NCBI GenBank assembly: GCA_021234155.1
Contig: JAJEKV010000112.1
Location: 1,083,032-1,147,031, forward strand
Direction: 5' to 3'
Source of the DNA: Isoetes taiwanensis
Lineage: Eukaryota > Streptophyta > Lycopodiopsida > Isoetales > Isoetaceae
DNA: 64,000 bases
The notes under the pieces were generated by a model that ran no database searches, was not told the origin of the DNA, and worked only from the letters and a program-made list of their open reading frames with translations. The position numbers and the translations under genes were made by a program. Below, piece by piece: positions 33,270 through 45,470 of this stretch (its first letter is position 1; every line of letters begins with the position of its first letter).

Positions 33270-34745
33270 CAGTATGTTCTTAGAGGCCTGTCCACAAGTG
33301 CCTTTTGATCAAATTGTGTGAGTGTTGGTTTGAACAGTAAGCATGCTCGATTACTATAGGTGAAGAAGTAGATTTTTTTTTAACATACCTACAATGTGCA
33401 AGGATGTGATGGGGTATACTCTGACCTTGCAGCGGCAACTAAGGTTGACAAAGGGTCCAGTGTTGCAATGTTGCAGTGTTCGTGTTTTGTTAACACAAAT
33501 TGACTGAGTTCATGAGATTGTATTCTTCATCTAGAGTTGTAACCAATTAAGAAAGGCACATGATATGGCTATTTACATGTTTGGCCCTACTTTAATGAAC
33601 AGGTTAAGGATTGCAGGACTTGACATGCAATTTATCAAATTGCAAGTAATGACTGTTAGCAATTGTAGTTATAATATTATGCTTGTAAGTTAAATTAGCC
33701 TTAAAGTCAGACATCTTTGCTCCAGCTTTTCAAAGCAAGCCAACATAAAAAAAGAGCTAAAGGAAACGAGCCTTTCAAGATCTAGGAATATTTGAAGGCT
33801 CCAATGCCTATAACATTTACGAAAAAGAATGGGAGAAGCTTCTAACAAAGGCCTTGCTGGCTTTTGCTTTGCCCTTACATATTTTCTCGAGTCTTGAATT
33901 ATATGTGCATCAAATCAGATGCTGCATTTGCATGAATGTTTGCCTTCAAATCTACATGCGTGCCAAGGCCGGGGCACTGGGCTAGAAAGAAATATACACC
34001 AGACTAGCGTCTTAGCCAAGAAAGAAATGAACAGACAAAAGTTTTTGTACGGACGGAATTTTCATGTTCTCTTGACTTACGTTTTCTAGCTGCCTAGAAT
34101 TCGTGGAATTTTGTAGCTTCCTAGAATTTGTATGAAAGATAATACCCTATTACATTTGAAAATAATCCCCTCTTTCCACCTCTACCATAAAATTACTTTT
34201 AATTGAAAATGCTCTTCTCATTGAAACTATCGTTTTGCTTGAAAATACCTAAGTATTTATTGCAATCCTCTATTTGCTCGATAATTCCTCTGTTATGTGG
34301 TTAGTTTCTTTTTGAACCAGTTCCTCCTCCTTGAAAATAACCCAATCCATTTGCAAGTTCCTATTTCTACTAATTTTCTCCATTAGGATATACCCTTTTC
34401 CTTCGAGAATCTCTCGTTTCTACTAATCTTCCCCCTTAGCTACTAATTTTCCCCATTAGGATATAACATTTTTCTTCAAGAGTCCCCTGTTTCTACTAAT
34501 ATTCCTCTGTAGGATATACCCTTTTGTTCAAAAATTTCGCGTTGCAAAGAAAACAACCCCATTTTTCGAAGTCTCCTCGCTTCCTTAATGGGAGATTTTT
34601 TGGGGGTTTTGAGCACTTTTATTGTTGTGCTTAACCTGGGATATGCTATTTATCAGCTTGATCAACATTTGATTTTTATGTGCTTGTTCCATTTCAAACT
34701 AAGGGGTAAGTAGTAGAATTATTGGCATTATATTAAAAAATTACC
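33270..34745. other. AT-rich region without supported genes
   Basis: No coding frame reaches a meaningful length. The stretch 34,340-34,530 has loosely repeated CTACTAAT.TTCC and GGATATA.CCTTTT blocks. Nothing else is called. Confidence 0.4.
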
Positions 34746-35105
34746 TTAGTGGTGAGCATTTGTACTTGTGAACTGGCCCGAGGCTTGCCACCTTCTCAGG
34801 CCATTGCATATAACCATATCTGTGGCTGTACATACCTCTATCAGGGTTTCTCCTCTCGCTGTCACCTCCATTTCGTCTACTGTGTTCCTTTGCCAATCTT
34901 TCCCCCTTCCGGTCTGTGTCCACTGTCCATCCTCATTGTCTATCCCTGCTTTCTGTGCCTGTTCCTGCCCCGTCCTTGCATTGATATCTCCTACTATGAT
35001 TAACGGTCCCTTATCTCTGTGTTTCATGACGATTTCCCCCATGCCTAGTAGTTCCAGTTTGTCACATTGAGCTCTTGGTGTTGTCCCTGAACTGAACAAA
35101 AGCAA
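34746..35105 (-). pseudogene. LINE endonuclease fragment
   Basis: A 119-codon minus-strand frame contains IIVGDINARTGQEQ and LIEVCTATDMVICNGL followed by SGQFTS. The GD.NA.TG motif with a downstream L...C...D..I.NG block and a FT motif is the middle and end of the EEP-type LINE endonuclease. The LINE at 59,911-60,294 has GDFNACTGKEQ and DLVICNGL in the same order. The frame is unusually well kept, but no RT follows it, so it is an isolated fragment. Confidence 0.8.
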
Positions 35106-36194
35106 CCCCTAAACAAAACACAAAACCACACATCTAACTAAGCACTACTGTTGCAATAGCCTTGTGCAACATCTGTGCAAACTTAGTAACAAGAAACTAC
35201 ATCCAGCATATATCTTGAACCTACATTTAGTACTTGTCCTAAGGCCGTCTATGCAAACAGTAGAAACAAGTGCCATTAATGTACATGCCATCATAATCTA
35301 TAATATCATAAAAATATATTGCCATAAGAGAATACCAAAACCTGAGGTTTGTTCACTCTTAATACTTGTGAGCATTTATCTCATCTCCCTTAACCTCTTG
35401 GTTCCATGATTGGTCTTCGTGGACGTTAAAAAATCTATTCTATTCGATAACCTGCAAAAATTTCACCTCTAAATTGCTTCCATTCTCATCCTTAGATGTC
35501 AAAGTCTCCGAACCTACGGAACTTTCTCGACTTCATCTTTTTCTAATGCCACCATTCCCATCCTTAATGATGATGTCAAAACAACCAAAGATATGAAATG
35601 AGATCTTAATACATCCATTACAAATGGCTCCAAAGCAATCAAATGCTTCAAAAAAACGAAATTACCTGCAATAATTTCATTTATTCTGGTACGCACACAG
35701 CCATCGGACAAAATATCTACAGTGAGTGCTACTCTATATTGAACCAGATACAAACATCCTCTTAACTATTTTGTGAATTACTAAAAGATAAATCAGTTGC
35801 TAAGGCCATAGAAAAAAAGAATACAATAATACTACTACCTTTTCAAGTTCTTCTGATATAGATTTGGCAACCTCTTTTTGCTCAAACACTTCATTTACTG
35901 TTCCCTCCTCCATTTACATGCCTTAAAGCACAATAACCGAAGCTTCCATACAAAACCTTCTAAGATCTTCTGGAACTTCTAAAATCTACTTCAAACCTTC
36001 ATAGAAATATTAAAGCTTCTAGAACATACTACAAAGATTTTACAGGCACTTGCAGTACACGTGTTAATTTCTGAAAGGTAGCCTGCTCTTGAAATTTTCT
36101 GCAACTTTACAGGTGTATAACTCTAAGCAAATATGAACTTCCAAAAAACTTTTGCATTATTTTAAGCTGGCCCCTTACCCTCTATATTATAATT
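35106..36194. other. AT-rich region with a second LINE tail
   Basis: At 35,410-35,446 the plus strand reads TTGGTCTTCGTGGACGTTAA, then AAAAATC and (TATTC)2. This is the conserved 3' end of the local LINE family, here in plus orientation (opposite to the endonuclease fragment at 34,746). No coding region that belongs to it is visible upstream. The rest is unassigned. Confidence 0.55.
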
Positions 36195-36260
36195 AGGGAT
36201 AGGGATAGGGATAGGGATAGGGATAGGGATAGGGATAGGGATAGGGATAGGGATAGGGAT
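36195..36260. repeat. (AGGGAT)11 hexanucleotide array
   Basis: Eleven perfect copies of AGGGAT cover 66 bases, preceded by ATT so that the array opens with TTAGGGA. It resembles telomere repeats (plant TTTAGGG) but is not identical. It lies about 110 bases upstream of the small open frame at 36,369. Confidence 0.98.
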
Positions 36261-36368
36261 AGAAATTAAATTAAAAAAAATGAAAAGAAATTGCGGTAAA
36301 CCGCAAATGAGGCATTGAAAAAGAGGTTTAGGTTAAAATAGTTTTATTTCCCGCTCGCTCTCCTTGCT

Positions 36369-36479
36369 ATGGCCGACTTCTTCAGCGCCATGGCTATGGC
36401 GGCCATGGCTATGGCAGTTATCATCTGGTGGGCATACTTTAGGCACAAGTATTTTGTTCTTCCTTCCTTTTACTCTTGA
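36369..36479 (+). CDS. Possible small membrane peptide or first exon (36 codons)
   Basis: ATGGCC in a good plant start context opens a 36-codon frame ending in TGA at 36,477-36,479. The peptide starts MADFFSAM, has a Met/Ala-rich hydrophobic run and continues IIWWAYFRHK, like a signal anchor followed by basic residues. A possible 5' splice site (CACAAGTATT) follows the HK codons, so this could be a first exon. I do not recognise a family and see no partner exons. It may equally be chance. Confidence 0.25.
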   Translation: MADFFSAMAMAAMAMAVIIWWAYFRHKYFVLPSFYS

Positions 36480-38354
36480 TTTTACTATTCTATTCTATTC
36501 TTTACTGTCTAGCTTTTCACCTTTTCTTAGCGGGTCGGTGCATCAACATATTCATTTTTGTTGGACTTAAAGTAGCAAGACCATCGCATTTTCATCAAAC
36601 TTCAAGTAGCAAGATCATCTTTATGTTGGCAATGTGTGTTTAGCATTTAGCCTACATGCAAGACAAACTAAAAAATAAAAAACTAATGCCTTTTCTAACC
36701 CTTATATAATGTCAAATCTAGTTGTAAATGTAGGTTAGAAGAAGAACAAACAATTTTTACCACATACCAATTGACAACATCCACCTTAATGATGCATGCA
36801 CCACACCAACATTGCTTTACTAGATCTTGTCCAACCACCTTACATTGAATGTGAGTCTAGGCGGCCTCAAACTCTGAGACATATTACTTTTGTATTACCA
36901 TTAGACCAAACACCCAAATGCGCAACTACTGAAAACCATAGAGAAAAGCCATAGCCTAATGAATTCCATCTAAAATTACTGTTATATTAGGGGTAGCGAG
37001 TACACTCCCATTAATTACGATCTGCAAGAAATTTATCGCAACGGACAAGAGCACTGCGAACGTTCCTTTAATTTCAACCATGTGTTTTGGACCTTGTTTG
37101 GTAATGAATCTCTATGGTTGAGTCGTGCAACATGGAAAACATTTTGTTATAAATCCATCTCTAGTCTTTATGAGCTGCTATGTGTTATGTTCAATGTTGT
37201 CTGCACTGCCAACATGCAAGGTTGAGAACTAATTGTTTCACAATTGAAGATATTTGCACGCTCAGAAACAAGGTTAAGAAACTTTGAACTATCTACATCT
37301 TATTAAAGCTGACTATTGCGTACTAAGACTTCTACTACATGCACAGAATAAAAATAACCCAATGCAATCATAAGTTTCATGCTAAAAGTTTGTATCTAGT
37401 CCAACGTGGAATGTAAAATGATATGTTCCAAGGAAGATATATTTCGCCTGATTTGGACTATCTACCTATCTATCTGTTTATTAAAAAGGTCCTTGGTAAA
37501 TTCAATTCACCATGTTGTCCTAGGACATGCAAGTCTTCTTCCCTAAGCCATACACCAAATCTTTAAAGAGTTTTCCAGCTCTTGCTACCTTTCAAGTCAC
37601 AAATACCTTTGCATGTTAGCAAAGACTAACCTTCATATTACGAAATAACCTTCCTATCCAGATTGCTAAATATCATTCATAAGGGTTCTTTATTCCTTCT
37701 CTTCTTCAATATGTTTTCTACGTCTATGATCGATTTTCAGTATTCCGACCCTTACGCCTGCCACAGCGTACACATTTCACCCTTTGGCTGTAACCTTTAT
37801 TCAGTAGAGTCACTAATCCATTCACTCCTTTACGTATTTATTAATCGTCTTGTGGCTTCTAAGGCGCTATTATATGCTCCTTCTGTTGTCAACCCACCTA
37901 TCATTGGGGGTTATGATTCAACATTGTCCTCAACCTGGAAATGTTAGTCATTACATTTCTGTGTCATGATGCTATAACGTTGTTCTGCCATTCCAAATAA
38001 CTTGGCATCCTCATTTAAGCCATAGTCATGACCTAAGAGCGGGTGAGCCTTTGTAAGTTACCTGGAGTCATCAAGGTGCTTGCCTTGTATTTTAGGCCTT
38101 TCTACAATTACCTACGTTTAATATAACCCGGGCTTGTATCAATGTTCGAGTCCTGTATATGTTAACTTGCACCCCCGTGTAACCCATGGCGTCACCTCTG
38201 CCTGATCCAGGTATGGATCATATGGGAAAACTAGTCTTAGGTGTTTATGCAAGACACATTCGAACATTTAGCAGTGACTACATGAACCAAAACGAAGACT
38301 GCAAGGCTTTCACATGGATCATGTCCATTTCATCAAACTCTTTTCTAAATGAAG
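36480..38354. other. Region without supported genes
   Basis: AT-rich, with short frames only. A 94-codon plus frame at 37,663-37,947 is cysteine/serine/leucine-rich but shows no motif. Confidence 0.4.
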
Positions 38355-38562
38355 GACATGATATTCACGATCAAGCACTTGGAGCACTAGACTTTAGAAT
38401 TGTTTTTGCTTCTAAATTGGCAATTGTAAGATTATTCTCTTGCTTTAAATTCAAAATGACATGATATTGATGATCAAGCATTTGGAGCACTAGACTTTAG
38501 AAGTGTTTTTGCTTCTAAATTGGCAATTGTAAGATGATTCTCTTGCTTTAAATTCAAATTGA
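38355..38562 (+). repeat. 103-bp tandem duplication (two copies)
   Basis: GACATGATATT..CGATCAAGC at 38,355 recurs as GACATGATATT..TGATCAAGC at 38,458. The copies stay aligned through AAATTGGCAATTGTAAGAT and CTTGCTTTAAATTCAAA. Only a few base changes separate them, so the duplication is fairly recent. A 92-codon frame (38,186-38,464) ends in the first copy; I do not support it as a gene. Confidence 0.85.
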
Positions 38563-40083
38563 TAGAATGGTTGCCTTTGAAGAATGCAACGTGTTACACG
38601 TGTGTATATATATAGCATTGCAATCAATAGGATGGAGATTGATATCTATATGCATTGTGGTCTATCTCTCGACCCATTCTAAACAAGCACTGGTTTAAAA
38701 CCACGATTATATTTATTGTTCACCATTATAAATAAGCACGAATTTAAAACCAAGATTATGTTCGTAGTTGACCATGATTCAAAACCATCTTCAATAACAA
38801 ACATCAAGTGAGGTCACTTTGGTAGAAACTATGAAGGGCTTAAAAATGTTAAGCAGCATAATCTCCAAGAAGGAATTACTTCTTTAGCTCAGTTGACAAA
38901 GTTTGCATCACAAGGATTTCGATGCTGGCGTTTATGAATAGCATACAAAAAAAAGGGCATAAAAAGAAGGGCGTACAATGCATTAGCAGATGAAATATGA
39001 GGCACAACATAGGGAACATCCTCCTCCTAAATATAAGGAACTCCTGCCACATCATAAGGCATACTAGGTCAAAGACAGATTATTTTAAGTGCACATAAAT
39101 CGGTGGAAGAAAAAAGTTGTTTTCAGACCAAAACGATGCTGACAATTTAAATTTACCGTGTTCCAGTAACAACAAACTCATTAGAAATTACCATATTAGC
39201 AATAGGTCAAAACCACAATGATTTTAGGATCAAAGGTATATTCCACGATCCAGAACTCAAGATCACAAACTTTCTTCTACAAAACCTTTAGTTCCCTTAT
39301 GCAGCATACTTGTACATAGACGATGTGTCTATCTAAATGCATTAATTATATGATTTGTAGGCATACACGCATGCAACACAAAGCACAAGCTCAGGTCTCT
39401 TGACTCCACACAAGTTTTTTAACACAGTCATTTTGAAGGTTGTGTTTAGCAGCTCAGGCAATTGCTCTAATTTGAGACCATGTTTAAGCATAAAAGAGCA
39501 AAAAATGAGAGATTAAGCTTATGAACCCATCGTCTCTTCAAAATCTTCTTGAGAGCTGTGATGCAAAACTTATATGCTACTAATCTACATTCCTGATTGT
39601 AATCTAGGTAATCAACTCTTAAAGGTATCTTGTAAAATTGTTGGTGTGTGCAATTAATACTCTCTATGTTTGCTTCAATTCCAAACACTGATTTTGTATT
39701 AGATAGACACATGAATATATTGTTGCCATCATGGCAATGATATGGATTTAAGTTTGTGGTGTTAACAAAATAATTCGATCAAACTGTGCTTGTCTCAATC
39801 ATTATATTATATAGACCGCATGACATCAAATTGTAGCCTATGCCTGCAACAACTCCCTACATGTTAGCCAATAAAACCATTTCTGCCATTAAAAATTGCA
39901 ATACTCATAATTGTACGATAGATGGAAAAGCACAATTCTCAATTTCAAGTATGCACCATCACTAGTTACACTATATATCGCACATCCCACACCACACACC
40001 ATTACGTTATGAACACACCATACATGTGAACTGCCATATTTTCTTTGCAATTTCGTGCAATATTGGTAATTATATGACCTTTC
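38563..40083. other. Region without supported genes
   Basis: AT-rich DNA without recognised elements. A weak tRNA-like string (TTTAGCTCAGTTGACAAAG) occurs at 38,884. Confidence 0.35.
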
Positions 40084-40782
40084 TATTCCACTAGCATGGA
40101 TAAAGACTTCCTAAGGTTTAGAGATAGACATGGTACCCCAGTTGTCAATATAGAGGCCATGAGGTTTAGCCTAACCAAAGCCCGCGACATGGCTCTGATT
40201 CCAATCCCAAAGGCAATTCTAGTTGCCGATTTTGAAAGTATGGTAAATGGACAAAATGAGGCCACCATAATTCCTTTTTAGAATATATGATGGATTTGTA
40301 ATTATTAAAGACTCAGAGTGGCGCTATATAAATATGCAACAATAAAATGAGATATACTAGATAGCTAGACTTAGGTGGCATGTCTAGTCATCTAACATAG
40401 TATGACATGTAAACTGTAATACACTAACAATAATTAATTCTTTATTTAGCTCCGTGTATCAATTCCTTGAGATTTTCAGGAGTATTGGGTTGGTATCAAC
40501 CATGTATTTAGCTCTTGCAAACCTTTTCGCCTGGGTCAAGCGACTCAATAATCAAGTCCGACATGTTCCTTGAGTTTTTCAATATTAACTCTGCATTTGG
40601 CCAGTCATTATATTCCACCTGCATTCAAAAATAGTCAGCACCATACATTACATCGTTTGGGAAAGAGGCATTATGATGAACTTACCCGCCATTTTGCAGC
40701 GTCTGCAGATTTACCTGCAAATGGGGAGTATATCAAAGATTTAAGCAATTTCGAAAAACTAGAGGTGAAAAATTCATTTGCA
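40084..40782 (+). other. Exon-like open stretches, unknown protein
   Basis: Two plus-strand frames have protein-like composition: 40,096-40,281 (starts MDKDFLRFRDRHG after a CTAG acceptor-like site) and 40,570-40,788 (contains RHYDELTRHFAASADLP). The second carries a GCAAG|GTAGCT donor-like site near 40,782. They could be exons of one decayed or real gene. No domain is recognised and the frames have not been tied together, so I do not call a gene. Confidence 0.2.
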
Positions 40783-40788
40783 AGGTAG

Positions 40789-42919
40789 CTGTTGGAATAT
40801 GCCTCTTTTCTACTATCCCCATAGCTGTGTCAATATCAACATTCAAGAACCTGAAGAACCACACCATCAGAAATACTTGTCAACCCAAAAGGTCTTAGAA
40901 TATACTTGATTGCAGTGCCTACCATTGCTCATTGAAATATAACGCAATCTTTTTCCAGTCACCTTCTAGAAGCATTAAGTAATTCCCCTCCACAACCACT
41001 ATTTTGTGCCTACAATGACAGAACTAATTAACTTACAAGTAACGAAGGATCAAAAAGATAAATTATCCAAAATTTATCCTATGTGTTGAGAAGAGTACGA
41101 CGATGGAGACATATATGTATCACGTTCTATAGGGTTGCCAACTCCATGATCAAAAGATGGAAAATAGACCCATCCCTGGAAATTGTCTTCAAATTAACAA
41201 ACAGGTAACATAAGAAAGTCCCAAGAAACACAAACTATACCTGGTTTCTCAAAGAGGCAAGGCAATTTGCAAGTCCGACAGAATCAAACGTCCATGGAGC
41301 TGAGTAAAACCGCTATAACATCCATGAGAAAATAAAAATCTTGACAAACTTGACAAATTTAGATTCAGTCTAGGAATATTGGTGAGTATCTACCAATACA
41401 TTCTGGCATAGCTGTGGCTCACAGTTGCCATAATATGCTCTTCAAGTTTGTGATGCCTTGATATAATAGCATATTATGAGTTAACATTACATTAAAACGA
41501 TTATTATGCATCTTCACGACCAGTCATCAGAAATGGCATTAATCAAATACTGCCTGTCCCCAACCATGCAAGGTCTGATGGACCTGCCAAATGCATTAAT
41601 TCTAGGGTGCAGAAGAGCTTCTCCAAAAACCATTTTCACCCAGAGACTGCTTCTATAGACCTTTTCCCACTCCCTATCTCGTGCGCCATTGTCACTTCTG
41701 CAGGCATGCCTCTGCATCCCCTGCCATGTTGTCCCGCCTCGTTGTAATTTCTAGCATTCCCTGCTTACTTGAGGCATGCATGTGACAGTAAATAGTGCAA
41801 CACAGAGGACAATGAAAATTGTAGGCAGTGAGCTATCCAGCATCATGTTATCGCAAAAGGTCCCATCACTCCTGCTATCTTCTGCAATATGCTGAATATA
41901 CACACAGATAAGAAACTTCAGAAGAACCCATTTTCCCATCCTGCTGGTTTGAAGGAAGCTACAGGGAAGCATGCAGCTTGCACTGAGTATACAGGTGATC
42001 TTGCAGAAAATTAAGACAAAAGGAAATGTCTATAAGAAGTCGCAGAATTTATTCTCTACACTAAAAACTGATGGAAAGAGTCAAGTATAAGATATGTTTA
42101 ACATCAAACTCTACAATTTCCACACTTGGATTCACAGGCTCTCATGCTATGCATAGCAGACTAGTTCCTTTAAATCTTTCCCAACTAAGTCAAATTATAC
42201 CTTATTTTTATTTGCAAATGTACTAACAGCAGCTATATGATCCAGAAGAGCACTAATTATTTCCAAAAGGGGCTTATCATCACAATATTAGGCATTGTCA
42301 CAATATTTATTTATCTCAATACTGTTTCCAGGGAATACCAAGAGAGTTAAAAAGATGCAATCCCATAAGACAATCCATCACACAGTAATTACAAACAAAG
42401 TATTCCTCAAGAGCTCGTCAAGAAACCGACCAGTGAGAAAAAAGAAACCTACATGGGCCACGAAATGAGCACAAGTCGAACTACTTCGTAAGATAGCTAC
42501 CCAAAACCTTCCGTGAGATGCATTTTGAGTTCTTCCATGCTTCGATTTCCAAGCCCCAAAGTTGTTCTTCCAAACTCGTTTTTGCCATAGTACCAGATGG
42601 GAGGGATGCGGTCAAATAGGACGATAAAAATTCTATTCTCAAATGGATTTGTATATGGTCTGATAAGGCAATCTTTTTTCATCATATTAATATAACAGTT
42701 GTTCTGCATTAAAATGTTTTCCGATAAAAGGATAAACAATCAATGCTAAAATATAATATAAAGCAGGGATAAAAAGAAAAGAGAAAGAAGATCAAAGTTG
42801 GTAGAATAAATGTAATATGGTAAAATGGTAGAATGTCCTAATGTTAAGGCATGTTTAATAGCAATCTCGTCAAGATTTATCTTTTGTTCATCAAAACTTT
42901 CACACCTTTTTAACCTGAT
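40789..42919. other. Region without supported genes
   Basis: AT-rich DNA. A minus-strand frame at 42,497-42,739 (80 codons, with FDRIPPIWYYG) looks somewhat protein-like but is isolated. Confidence 0.35.
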
Positions 42920-43370
42920 CAAAGTATATATGAGCACAATGGCTAGCCAGATCGAATGTGCAGGAGCACGGGTGTATACAGGTGCAAACAGAAGCAGATC
43001 GCCATACCTTGGCAGTACCTTGACATTTCTTCTTCAGCAAGCTTTGGGATGCCAGCGCCCTTGAGCAGGTCAAGCCAGCAGATCATTAGCAACACATAAT
43101 CCCACATTGGATAGAAGCCTATAATGTTAGCTGCATACCCATCTAGCTATGAAGAAGCGCAGGCTCATTGCCTCGCTTCGCATAGGCGCACGCTATCTCC
43201 GAATTCCAGACAGGCAGATGGATTGGGGAGCCATGCGAAGACAAAGTTTGCCAGTGTTGCCAAGGGGGAGCCGTTGAAAATGAGTGCCACACTTTGCAGT
43301 GCTATCCAACATATGCACAAATCCAGATATGTTATACTAAGTTGATCAGGCCTGACTAGCAGCTGCATGT
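42920..43370 (-). repeat. Dispersed paralogous segment, copy 1 (exon-like)
   Basis: The minus strand here is clearly homologous to the plus strand at 58,190-58,560. Shared translated blocks include LAWL.NP, MWDY.., LDL.KG.GIP.LAEE and the run into CLHLYT. The alignable segment is about 370-400 bases in each copy. Conservation at the protein level across small frameshifts suggests an old coding segment, perhaps a membrane protein exon. I do not recognise it. It might also be part of an unidentified transposable element. Confidence 0.6.
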
Positions 43371-43426
43371 GCTATTGAACACAGCTTTGGTACGGATGTT
43401 AGGATCATACCTTCAGGAGGCCTCGG

Positions 43427-43880
43427 ACAATCAACACACAACTACCATTAACATTATTATATTAAACCATTGCATTTAATACATTTAAATAAAAATCCCC
43501 CTTAAACCCCCTTTGGTTTGGGTGCATATTCACACGGAGGGTTACTTCGGGCAACGAGAGCCTTTGGATGGGCATATTTGCCCTTTATTCCAAGATCTGG
43601 ACCGTACATAAGAATCCTCGTTTGTGGGGTATGCATGTACAAGTTTTTGTATACTGTATTTTAAGGTTTGCAAAATACTATAAGGTTTGAGTGAATGTAC
43701 TTAATGGTGTTAATTTTATACATGTATTGTAAATATATTTTTGGGGCTCTCGCTGCCCTACGTAACCCTCCGTGTGAATATGCACCCAAACCAAAGGGGG
43801 TTTAAGGGGGATTTTTATTTAAATGTATTAAATGCAATGGTTTAATATAATAATGTTAATGGTAGTTGTGTGTTGATTGT
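43427..43880. mobile_element. Foldback/MITE element with ~136-bp inverted arms (454 bp)
   Basis: 43,427-43,562 is the inverted copy of 43,745-43,880, aligned without gaps and with very few mismatches. The ends start ACAATCAACACAC. The 180-bp centre is non-coding and AT-rich. Flanks (CCTCGG left, TATATT right) show no clear target duplication, so the superfamily is open; long arms fit foldback or Mutator-like MITEs. A transcript would form a long perfect hairpin and could feed small RNAs. Confidence 0.88.
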
Positions 43881-45254
43881 TATATTAAAAAATTTTTTGG
43901 GCCCTTCGGGCCCTAAGTAAAGCAGAAAGAAAATGGGAAAATCTTCCACTAACATTGAGAAATGAAGAAACATCCATTCAGCACTATTACAAGTTCAAAT
44001 ACCATATTTATAAATTCTTCCTTTTTTTCATCTTTTTATTTGTTGCTTGAGTGCTAGGAATCTTTAAGCAAAATCGAAATGTTTACATGTCTCAAAGAGT
44101 CATTTAAATGGATTTCTACAGGTTTCATTTGCTGACTCAAAGATTCAGCCACCAGATTTCACTGTGCTGAACACGTATTTGACCATCTTATTTGGCCCCA
44201 TTAAAGAGGCAACACTAAGCCATCACTATAAGCCCGTATAACAATATAATGCCATTATAAGTAAATAGTCGTTCTTTTGGACACCACCTTCACTCCAAGC
44301 ATGCGTTAACAGCTCAAGGCTGATAGTGCATAAGATAGCATGGGAATCACATAAGAGGCCTATGTCTACAAAACCTGAATAATTATTACAAGCATTTTAA
44401 AAGCGCAAACAAATCAATATGATTTCACACCTCTAAGATGAGAGGGTACAAAATTGGCGAATGTATCTTGTCTTAGAGATAATGTTTTCCTTTTCTCTTA
44501 CAAAGCTTTATGAAATCTTTTATTTAAGCAACCCCTGGAAAGGCAGTGTATATTCCCATCAACTGCATACTAGCAATCGAGAATATTTTGCACATACCTC
44601 TAAAAAGACGCAGATTCGAGAAGACTAAGTTCTAAAAACAGACTAAGTTCTAGAAAAATCGAGAAAGAAAAAACCAGATGCACAATGGTTAAGCTTTTAT
44701 TCTTCTTGCCCATGTTGTCATAGACCATGCTTCATGGAGCATATGATTGAGAAGACCTCTCACAGATCCGTTTGCAGGAGTACCCGCATCATTAAGGCTA
44801 AAGGAAACGAGGGAAAAACATATTGCATGAGAACACGAGAGCAAGAAAAAGCAACTCACGCTTCTTTTAGAGCCTTTATCTTCCTCGATCGGTTTTGCTC
44901 ATGTTTTTTCTACATTCATGTCCGATAATGTAGTACGCTCGCTCTCCTCGTTTCCCATTCTTCCACGCAATAACTCGGCCAACTTACTCTAATATGGAGG
45001 AAACGAAATAGGAAGCTACCTTTGTTACCAATGTATTCGCCCCTAAGGCATTCCTCTCAGAATTAGAGCTTCAAAACAAGAAGAGCTTAAGCAATCACAG
45101 ATGTATAAGTAAGAGGATGTTTAATGACTTACATTTCTACTGCTTGCAATATGGGGCTGTAGCGCTAGGGAATGGCAAGAAGAGCTTGAATTTCGAGCAA
45201 ATAATCCGTAACATGGGCCACCTCCGAATGAGAATCCACAAATTTCCGCTTTGA
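43881..45254. other. Region without supported genes
   Basis: A short GC hairpin GGGCCC-TTC-GGGCCC lies at 43,899-43,913, directly after the foldback element. A small direct repeat AGACTAAGTTCTA occurs at 44,623 and 44,640. A 19-codon minus frame (44,958-44,899) is too short to support. Confidence 0.4.
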
Positions 45255-45470
45255 TCTTGCCCTCAGGCCGATGTTCCCGTTAATGATTCTCCGGGCCGAG
45301 GAACCGAGGAAGAGAAATCTGAGAAGCCTGCCAAAGAAAAGAAGGCTAAAACTCTAAAGCAGAAGAAGCCTAAGGCTCCCAAAGAGAAGAAGCCCAAGGC
45401 CCAAGATCAAGGCTGCAAAGCCTGCAGCAAAGCCCAAGCCAGCTGCTGCAGCAGCGAAAAAAGACATGCA
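45255..45470 (+). pseudogene. Lysine/proline/alanine-rich segment resembling a linker histone H1 tail
   Basis: The plus-strand frame from 45,255 reads an acidic stretch, then EEKSEKPAKEKKAKT, KQKKPKAPKEKKPKA and, after a +1/-1 frameshift near 45,400, KIKAAKPAAKPKPAAAAAKK. Repeated KEKKPKA and AKPAAKPKP blocks are typical of the disordered tails of plant histone H1. The globular winged-helix domain is absent, and there is an in-frame stop just before 45,255. I read this as a decayed fragment, perhaps a retro-copy. Another lysine-rich protein is possible. Confidence 0.4.

Noticed and set aside
38881-38945. tRNA gene or SINE head (TTTAGCTCAGTTGACAAAG, then GATTTCGATGC)
   Set aside because: An A-box-like string and a poor B box are present, but no acceptor stem or anticodon arm folds, and no repeated copy was found.
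43899-43913. Rho-independent-like terminator (GGGCCC-TTC-GGGCCC)
   Set aside because: The hairpin is real, but a bacterial-type terminator has no meaning here and no U run follows it. It is a short palindrome next to the foldback element.
44899-44958. 19-codon minus-strand ORF starting MGNEESER
   Set aside because: Too short, and no supporting splice or homology evidence.
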